Positions 58,401 to 64,000 of a stretch of 64,000 nt of DNA are shown one piece after another. Position numbers and translations under genes: made by a program. The stretch comes from Listeria grayi DSM 20601 (lineage in GTDB: Bacteria > Bacillota > Bacilli > Lactobacillales > Listeriaceae), in the NCBI RefSeq assembly GCF_000148995.1, contig NZ_GL538353.1, positions 868,001 through 932,000 of the forward strand, given 5' to 3'. The notes under the pieces are model-generated. The model worked only from the letters and a program-made list of their open reading frames with translations, was not told where the DNA came from and searched no databases. Numbering within the stretch: the stretch's first letter is position 1; each line of letters begins with the position of its first letter.

Positions 58401-58426
58401 AAGATAAAAAGAAGATTAATATATAA

Positions 58427-58463
58427 GCTAGTACTCTATTAAATTAAGGGGCTAGTTTTTTTA
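58427..58463 (+). terminator. Terminator after the bacteriocin-like pair
   Basis: CTAGTACTC / GGGGCTAG imperfect stem with a long AT loop and seven T. Confidence 0.55.
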
Positions 58464-58910
58464 CGTCTGTCCGTAATTTTACGATTAATATTTCTAAACG
58501 TGATCCATTATAAAATTGGATAAATTCCAATGCGCATTAAGGTATACATTATCGCCAAAAACATAACATACTAATAAGCTTCACTTTATAAGTGGACAAT
58601 AAAGTTGTGCAAAATGAAAACTGGATATCCCTAAGTTAGCAAACCGAAGCGCAAAATTGATTGCTAACTGCAGAAACAGCCAGTATCCGATAAAGTCTTT
58701 TTAACAAGATTAGTTGAGGGACAATAAATCGGATTAAGTGAATCTGGGAAAAAACAAGTAAGCTCCTGAGCAAAAATAGATGCAAATCCCATGAAATTAT
58801 GTTGCCTATCCTCTAACGAATAAAAAGAGCGATATTAATAGATTTTTTTAAAACAGAAAAAAGATTATTACACAAAACAAATCGTTTGTATTTCTATGAG
58901 CAAGTCCCTT
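58464..58910. other. AT-rich intergenic region, no gene seen
   Basis: About 450 bases. A 37-codon open run on the minus strand near 58600-58710 (reading DFIGYWLFLQLAINFALRF) has no start and is probably a remnant or chance. I see no promoter, RNA or repeat that I can support. Confidence 0.4.
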
Positions 58911-59663
58911 TCAACGCTGCTTTTTGATCAAATAGGAAGTGATATAAGCGGTCACAGGAACAGCAACGATCACGCCGATTCCTCCTATTAAAGTAGCGAT
59001 TATTTCCAGACCGAAGACTTTACTGTTTAAGGTATCTAGCAAGGAATAGTGGAGTGTGATCAGCCAGATGATCAATGTCAAATAACTGCCTAAATAAGCA
59101 AAGAACAGTGTAGTGCTAGTTGCGGATAAAATTCCTTTACCAACCGCCAGTCCATTGGCATAAAGTTCCTTGAATGTCGCTTCCTTGAAGTGCGTATAAT
59201 ATTCATAAATCGAAGAAGCAACGGAAATCGTTGTATCTAAAATAGCACCAACAGCAGCAATGATTGTAGTAAAGACAGCGATCTGGTAAAAATTGATCCC
59301 GATATGAAGCGAGTAGACGCCGATTTCTTCCCATTCCTCTTCTGAAAAGCCCTGTAGCCCCAAGTGCATCGTGAAAAGAAGGGTTAGTAGGAACAATAGG
59401 CACATTACTAACGATATAGAAAGAAAGGAAGCGTTGGTTTTTAAATGGATGCCATTGATGAAATAAAGGTTAAAAGCGCTGATAAGGATGCTTACAATCA
59501 AAGCAAGTAGGATCGGATTTACCTTGAAATAGAGCAGGAAGACTGTAATGATCAGGATCAAGATATTGACATAAAGGGCGAAAAACGACTTTGCACCGCG
59601 TTTTCCACCAATGAGGAGCATCAATAGAGATAAGATAAAACTCAGTGCCCAAAAAGTCGTCAT
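58911..59663 (-). CDS. YibE/F-like membrane protein
   Basis: A 250-residue protein with about seven hydrophobic segments. AAVGAILDTTISVASSIYEYY and GGIGVIVAVPVTAYITSYLI are typical of the YibE/F family, whose function is unknown. It overlaps the upstream gene by 4 bp (ATGA), so both are translationally coupled and probably form one complex. It lacks the extracytoplasmic N-terminal part of its partner. Confidence 0.82.
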   Translation of the reverse strand: MTTFWALSFILSLLMLLIGGKRGAKSFFALYVNILILIITVFLLYFKVNPILLALIVSILISAFNLYFINGIHLKTNASFLSISLVMCLLFLLTLLFTMHLGLQGFSEEEWEEIGVYSLHIGINFYQIAVFTTIIAAVGAILDTTISVASSIYEYYTHFKEATFKELYANGLAVGKGILSATSTTLFFAYLGSYLTLIIWLITLHYSLLDTLNSKVFGLEIIATLIGGIGVIVAVPVTAYITSYLIKKQR

Positions 59664-60751
59664 AGCTTATTTCCCTCCCTATCTAAGATCCAAGCGCTTA
59701 TATATATGGTCAGTGGAATCGAAATGACGACGGCGATCCCACCGGTGAGCGCACGTATCAATTCAAGTGATAGATTTAGTTGAAAAGCAAAACTAATATC
59801 TAACCCATTACGCAGCAACAATAATATCATCGGAATGGAGCCTACTAGATAAACAAATAGTAAGATATTTGTCATTGCCCCCATAATATCTTTGCCGATC
59901 TCAAAACCACTTTTTCGCAAGACTTGGATCTTCATATTGGGATTTTTTGCTGAGATTTCTAGCATAGAAGTGAAGATCGTAATCACGATATCCACGACAG
60001 CGCCTACAGAACCAAGAAGAATCTCAACGAAAAACATGTTTTTCGGGGGCAGCGTGACGAATTCCAACGATTCATAATAGATTCCTTTTTCGTTAGTTGC
60101 ACGCATTGTTATGTAAACGACCAAAGCCGTTAAACCAATCGATAATAAGGTCAAAGCAATCAGATAAAATGTTTTTTTGTGGATACCATTCAAAATCAAT
60201 AAGAAGGATGTAATACATAGTAAAATGACAATCAAAAAGACATTAACGAAGCCCAGATTTTTAAGAGCCGTATTTAAATAGAGCGAGATCGCCGCTAAAA
60301 TGATACATATATTGCTTGCTAAAGCTAAAAGAGAGAGAAGCCCTTGGCGTTTCCCAATGAAAAGCATGAGAAAAATAAATACAAAGAAGAGCAAAATAAT
60401 AGTAGTATCACGCTTGATTCCTTTAATACTGCCAGTCAATAGTTTGTCTTTGGAAGCTTTATTGACCTTAACGAAGATCTTGCTAGGTTTGCTGATTTTA
60501 TAATCGAAAGCACTAGAAGCTGAATATTTATGAAAGAGTTCGATTTTAGAACCTTTATATTTACCAGTAGTCAACGTTCCAATAACTTGCTGCTGATAAA
60601 TCGTATCTTTATTTTTCATAGTGTCAGTAACGGTATTTTCTTTTAAAATTTTTGTATGATTGACACGGGCAATATCGTATTTGGGCGAATAATTGTTAAG
60701 TAGGAGAAGTATGATAACAAATACGCTAGCTAGAAGTACTAATTTTTTCAT
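59660..60751 (-). CDS. YibE/F-like membrane protein with extracytoplasmic domain
   Basis: A 363-residue protein. One membrane segment at about 4-20 is followed by about 95 residues expected outside (YQQQVIGTLTTGKYKGSKIELFH), then seven or eight membrane helices. GSVGAVVDIVITIFTSMLEIS and GGIAVVISIPLTIYISAWIL match the YibE/F family and mirror the partner gene. Transport of an unknown solute is a common guess, not shown. First gene of a two-gene leftward operon with its own promoter. Confidence 0.82.
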   Translation of the reverse strand: MKKLVLLASVFVIILLLLNNYSPKYDIARVNHTKILKENTVTDTMKNKDTIYQQQVIGTLTTGKYKGSKIELFHKYSASSAFDYKISKPSKIFVKVNKASKDKLLTGSIKGIKRDTTIILLFFVFIFLMLFIGKRQGLLSLLALASNICIILAAISLYLNTALKNLGFVNVFLIVILLCITSFLLILNGIHKKTFYLIALTLLSIGLTALVVYITMRATNEKGIYYESLEFVTLPPKNMFFVEILLGSVGAVVDIVITIFTSMLEISAKNPNMKIQVLRKSGFEIGKDIMGAMTNILLFVYLVGSIPMILLLLRNGLDISFAFQLNLSLELIRALTGGIAVVISIPLTIYISAWILDREGNKL

Positions 60752-60825
60752 TTATCCACGACCTTATCCTGTACTAGATTCTCTGGGAAAAGAGAATGTT
60801 TTTAATAGGAATGATTACGATTTAA

Positions 60826-60854
60826 AGTCTAGCATTTTACGGGAATGCTGTCAA
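60826..60854 (-). promoter_or_regulatory. Promoter of the YibE/F-like pair
   Basis: On the minus strand a perfect TTGACA (60849-60854), 17 bp, TAGACT (60826-60831). The spacer carries the dyad AGCATT / AATGCT. Confidence 0.6.
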
Positions 60855-60868
60855 TTGAGTGGGACAAC

Positions 60869-60908
60869 TTAAAAAACCCCTTACACCTTGTCTCTAAGGC
60901 ATAAGGGG
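60869..60908 (-). terminator. Terminator of the keto acid decarboxylase gene
   Basis: On the minus strand CCCCTTATGCCTT / AAGGTGTAAGGGG followed by six T. Confidence 0.88.
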
Positions 60909-60918
60909 CCAAGATAAA

Positions 60919-62565
60919 TCAGCTATTTTGTTTGCTCAACGCAAGTCCGATCTGACGTAATGATTCCGGCATATCCATTTGCTCCATGTGTACTTCAACA
61001 ACATGTGCTTTTTGCGGAGTAGCATCGATGGCTGCAAGTGTGTTGGCAAAATCAGTTTCTGTGAACACATTATGTGTGTCGACTGTTTCCGCATCGCCAC
61101 CAAACGTTTCAGCTACCAATTGCAGATTCCAAGTTGGAATATCATTATAGCTTTCATCTTCGCCGTGGATCGCGCGTTCTACCGTATAGCCATCATTGTT
61201 GATAATGAAAATGACCGGTGTTAATTTTTCGCGGAAGATCGTGCTCATTTCTTGCGCTGTCAATTGGAAAGATCCGTCGCCGATACTTAAAATATGGCGG
61301 CGCTCAGGTGCGGCGATCTGGCTGCCGATCATTGCCGGAAGCGTGTAGCCAATCGATCCCCATAGTGTTTGCGAAATCAAATTCATCCCTTTTTTAAGTG
61401 GCGCCAGCATCAGACCGAACGAAGAAGTTCCTTGTTCAGTAACTAAAACATCATCTGCTTGTAAGAAGTTCATCACAGCTTGATGGAAACGATCTTGTTT
61501 CAGTGGTGTTTCTGCTTGCGGTTCAAAAACAGCTAGTTCAGCTTGTTTTGCGGCAGTATCAGCAAAAGTAAAGTTCAGTTTTTCTAATTCTGCTAGCAAT
61601 CCATTTAAAGAAATCCCACTATACGTACTGCCATCCGGTAGCATGATAATGTCGTTTGCAGCAGTCAGTGTGTTTTCTGTTTTAAAACCTTGGCTGAATG
61701 AAGAAGTCGAGTTGTCGATGATCTTCCCGCCAAAATGCAAGACAAAATCGCTGTTATCCACATAATCTAAAACATTTTTATCGCTGAATGCGGGGTAATA
61801 CGTACCGATAAAGTGCTCATTTTCTTCATTAAAAGAACCTTTACCATAAGCAAGATTAGTTACGGGTAATTTTGTTTGATTGATCCAGTTTTCAAAACGT
61901 TCACGAATTTGGAAACGAGCGATCTCGTGACCGGCAATAACGATCGGTTGCGCCGCTTTTTCCAAATGAGATAGAATGATTTCTGCTAATTGAGCTTCAC
62001 GTTCGCCGCTTGATTTTTCTGTTTGCAAGGCTTTAGCAGGTTTTACAATCGCCTTATGAGCGATGTCGATTGGCAGATTGATATAAACAGGACGCTTTTC
62101 AAGCAATGCCGTTTCAAGCACACGGTCGATCTCTGACGCGGCGTTTTCCTCTGTCAGCATCGTTGTTGCAGCAGTGACTTCCTTTGCCATTTCGGAAAAA
62201 TTATGGAAGTTTCCCATTCCTAGCGAGTGATGTACTAATTTTTTATTGGATTGCACATTCATAGTTGGAGATCCGACGATATGGATGACAGGAACTTGTT
62301 CGGCAAAGCTTCCCGCTGTGCCATTGATCGCACTTAATTCACCAACACCAAATGTGGTAACTAAAGCACTCACACCACGTTCGCGGGCATAACCATCTGC
62401 AGCATAAGCGGCATTTAATTCGTTGGTATTCCCTTGCCAGCTAAGCCCTTCGTGGTTTTGGATATAGTCTAAGAAAGTTAAATTATAGTCGCCGGGCACA
62501 CCAAATACTTTGTCAATGCCAATTTCTTCTAAACGGTCGACCAAATATTGACCTACTGTATACAT
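60919..62565 (-). CDS. Alpha-keto acid decarboxylase, KdcA/IpdC type
   Basis: A 548-residue thiamine-diphosphate enzyme. VGQYLVDRLEEIGIDKVFGVPGDYNL opens the PP-type domain region, with the catalytic Glu in GNTNELNAAYAADGYAR (about 46-62). The cofactor motif is GDGSFQLTAQEMST...IINNDGYTVE (about 425-455). The sequence is close to lactococcal branched-chain keto acid decarboxylase and indolepyruvate decarboxylase, which give aldehydes from amino-acid-derived keto acids. Pyruvate as main substrate is less likely. It is monocistronic, with a strong promoter overlapped by an inverted repeat. Confidence 0.88.
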   Translation of the reverse strand: MYTVGQYLVDRLEEIGIDKVFGVPGDYNLTFLDYIQNHEGLSWQGNTNELNAAYAADGYARERGVSALVTTFGVGELSAINGTAGSFAEQVPVIHIVGSPTMNVQSNKKLVHHSLGMGNFHNFSEMAKEVTAATTMLTEENAASEIDRVLETALLEKRPVYINLPIDIAHKAIVKPAKALQTEKSSGEREAQLAEIILSHLEKAAQPIVIAGHEIARFQIRERFENWINQTKLPVTNLAYGKGSFNEENEHFIGTYYPAFSDKNVLDYVDNSDFVLHFGGKIIDNSTSSFSQGFKTENTLTAANDIIMLPDGSTYSGISLNGLLAELEKLNFTFADTAAKQAELAVFEPQAETPLKQDRFHQAVMNFLQADDVLVTEQGTSSFGLMLAPLKKGMNLISQTLWGSIGYTLPAMIGSQIAAPERRHILSIGDGSFQLTAQEMSTIFREKLTPVIFIINNDGYTVERAIHGEDESYNDIPTWNLQLVAETFGGDAETVDTHNVFTETDFANTLAAIDATPQKAHVVEVHMEQMDMPESLRQIGLALSKQNS

Positions 62566-62594
62566 GAAAAATTCCTCCTCGTTATTATGACTCT

Positions 62595-62637
62595 AATATA
62601 CGCCTGAAAATTTAAAAGGTCAAGTAAATTGACCTTT
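62595..62637 (-). promoter_or_regulatory. Promoter and operator of the keto acid decarboxylase gene
   Basis: On the minus strand TTGACC (62618-62623), 17 bp, TATATT (62595-62600). AAAGGTCAA-GTAAA-TTGACCTTT (62615-62637) is a perfect 9-bp inverted repeat over the -35, a likely repressor site. The regulator is unknown. Confidence 0.7.
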
Positions 62638-62663
62638 ATTTTTTAGCTTTAAATCAAAAGTGG

Positions 62664-62669
62664 TATAAT
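62664..62669 (+). promoter_or_regulatory. Extended -10 of deoC
   Basis: TGG-TATAAT is an extended -10 element 36 bp before deoC. No good -35 is seen. Confidence 0.55.
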
Positions 62670-62704
62670 CATAGTGAGAATTCGAAGTTGAGGAGGAAGA
62701 GAAA

Positions 62705-63376
62705 TTGAAACTGATTGACTTGAAGCAAATGATCGATCATACAAATTTGAAACCGTATGCAGAAACAAGCGACTTCAAAAAACTATGCGAGGAAGCGGAC
62801 GAGTACCAATTTAAAATGGTCGCGATCAATCCTGCAGCGACGGAAGTTTGCGCCGCCTTTTTAGAAAATAGTCCTGTTCATGTCGGGGCGGCAATCGGCT
62901 TTCCTTTAGGCCAAACAACGCTGGATTGTAAACTTTTTGAAACAAAAGATGCGATCGCAAAAGGCGCGGATGAAATCGATTATGTAATTAATATCGGGGC
63001 ATTGAAAGAGAAAAAATATGCATATCTGGAGCAGGAAATGGAAGCAATCGTGGCGATCTGCCGAAAATATCAGGTGATTTCCAAAGTGATCTTCGAAAAT
63101 TGCTATTTAACAGAATCCGAAAAAATAAAAATGGCTGAGATCGCAAAGAAAGTAGAGCCAGATTTCATTAAGACTTCGACCGGATTTGGAACAAGTGGCG
63201 CAACGGCTTCAGATGTACGATTGATGAAGGAAACGGTGGGAGATAAGGTAAAAGTGAAAGCTGCCGGAGGAATTCGCGATCTGCAAACAGCAATGCTGAT
63301 GATCGAAGCTGGTGCGGAACGCCTTGGAACAAGCAGTGGGATCGCGATCGTCAAGGAATGGGAAGAACAGCAATAA
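62705..63376 (+). CDS. deoC: Deoxyribose-phosphate aldolase
   Basis: A 223-residue class I aldolase splitting 2-deoxyribose-5-phosphate into glyceraldehyde-3-phosphate and acetaldehyde in nucleoside breakdown. MIDHTNLKPYA opens the barrel, KVIFENCYLTE is conserved, the Schiff-base Lys is in FIKTSTGFG (about 151-159) and the second Lys in VKAAGGIRD. It starts at TTG behind GAGGAGGAAGAG. No other deo gene is next to it. Confidence 0.95.
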   Translation: MKLIDLKQMIDHTNLKPYAETSDFKKLCEEADEYQFKMVAINPAATEVCAAFLENSPVHVGAAIGFPLGQTTLDCKLFETKDAIAKGADEIDYVINIGALKEKKYAYLEQEMEAIVAICRKYQVISKVIFENCYLTESEKIKMAEIAKKVEPDFIKTSTGFGTSGATASDVRLMKETVGDKVKVKAAGGIRDLQTAMLMIEAGAERLGTSSGIAIVKEWEEQQ

Positions 63377-63413
63377 AAAAAGCACGTCCCTATAAAAAGG
63401 GATGTGCTTTTTA
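63373..63413. terminator. Bidirectional terminator between deoC and clpP
   Basis: AAAAAGCACGTCCCT / AGGGATGTGCTTTTT with one G-U pair and a 6-nt loop. Confidence 0.92.
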
Positions 63414-63426
63414 GCGATCAAATACC

Positions 63427-64000
63427 TTATTTCAAAGCGTTTTTACTAGAAATAATATCGTCGATCAAGCCGTATTCTTTTGCTTCGTCTGCAGTCATGA
63501 AATTATCACGATCTGTATCACGAGCGATCACTTCGATCGGTTGACCAGTTTTTTCAGAAAGAATGCGGTTCATGCGTTCTTTGATTTTCAAAATATGACG
63601 AGCAGCGATTTCGATTTCAGTCGCTTGTCCTTGCGCACCGCCAAGTGGTTGGTGAATCATGATCTCGGAATTCGGCAATGCAAAACGTTTACCGTCTGCA
63701 CCAGCTGCAAGTAAGAATGAACCCATAGAAGCAGCCATACCCATGCCGATCGTTTGTACGTCAGCTTTCACAAGATTCATTGTATCGTAGATCGCCATCC
63801 CGGCAGAAATGCTTCCTCCTGGAGAGTTGATGTACAAGTAGATATCTTTATCCGGATCTTGAGAATCTAAAAATAGTAATTGGGCAACGATCGAATTGGC
63901 TACATTATCATCGATAGCAGAACCTAACATGATGATACGATCTTTTAATAGACGGGAATAAATGTCGTAAGCGCGTTCGCCACGGCTAGTTTGTTCAATA
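63427..64000 (-). CDS. clpP: ATP-dependent Clp protease proteolytic subunit, 5' end outside window
   Basis: 191 residues of a serine protease subunit that forms the ClpP 14-mer with ClpC or ClpX. The frame continues without a stop past the first internal Met to the window edge ([20 protein letters not shown]), so only about seven N-terminal residues are missing. Catalytic residues: Ser in [14 protein letters not shown], His in MIHQPLGG, Asp in RDTDRDNFM. In Listeria this clpP is CtsR-controlled and needed for stress and virulence. Its promoter lies outside the window. Confidence 0.96.
   Translation of the reverse strand, partial: IEQTSRGERAYDIYSRLLKDRIIMLGSAIDDNVANSIVAQLLFLDSQDPDKDIYLYINSPGGSISAGMAIYDTMNLVKADVQTIGMGMAASMGSFLLAAGADGKRFALPNSEIMIHQPLGGAQGQATEIEIAARHILKIKERMNRILSEKTGQPIEVIARDTDRDNFMTADEAKEYGLIDDIISSKNALK

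Noticed and set aside
58600-58710. A minus-strand open run as a transposase remnant
   Set aside because: No catalytic motif, no terminal inverted repeats and no target duplication can be seen.

Overview
The window is a low-to-moderate GC Firmicutes chromosome and fits Listeriaceae. The order pstS-pstC-pstA-pstB-pstB-phoU, ArsR regulator, csbA, uvrB-uvrA, yvlB/C/D-like genes, hprK-lgt-ppaX-acyltransferase-TPR-trxB, rapZ-yvcK-whiA-namA and clpP matches, from memory, the lmo2499 to lmo2468 region of Listeria monocytogenes. The extra cassettes suggest a species outside the monocytogenes group, for example a Listeria grayi-like one. That placement is an inference and was not tested.

Layout. 1-1720: the end of an ABC-2 permease gene and a TetR regulator. 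1730-6988: a phosphate uptake operon behind a promoter with 11-bp-spaced PhoP-type repeats. 7004-8759: a CzrA-like metal sensor, a membrane protein, an HD phosphohydrolase and csbA. 8760-14282 (first cassette): an antibiotic-resistance type ABC-F gene behind a leader that looks like a translation-coupled attenuator, then a leftward ABC exporter with a degenerate-ABC/LytTR regulator, then a Crp/Fnr regulator. 14301-19323: uvrBA. 19371-22571: a cell-envelope stress operon (two DUF4097 proteins, PspC, YvlD).

22569-33342 (second cassette): an alpha-galactoside locus (GH36 alpha-galactosidase, sugar ABC transporter, mutarotase, DUF5107 protein, AraC regulator). Three of its genes are broken: the galactosidase by a Trp-to-amber codon, the binding protein by an A7 frameshift and a Trp-to-opal codon, and the regulator by an amber codon. 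The permeases, mutarotase and DUF5107 gene are open. This looks like recent pathway decay.

33417-38890 is backbone: hprK, lgt, ppaX, an acyltransferase, a TPR protein and trxB. 39018-46331 (third cassette) holds a NagB-like isomerase and a complete Leloir set, galK-galE-galT-galR-pgm. 46549-50511 holds a lone TagH-like ATPase with an odd 3' end, a GNAT acetyltransferase and HelD. 50704-54559 is backbone (rapZ-yvcK-whiA-namA).

54668-63376 (fourth cassette): an effector-binding protein, an L,D-transpeptidase, an AT-rich island (about 55750-58910), a YibE/F-type membrane pair, an alpha-keto acid decarboxylase and deoC. The island carries a basic Ig-like secreted protein and a two-gene unit: a secreted protein with an acidic pro-region and a basic 57-residue C-terminus, followed by a 99-residue helical protein. 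I read this pair as a possible new bacteriocin and immunity pair. It is the best candidate here for an undescribed system, but it rests only on architecture. clpP runs off the right edge.
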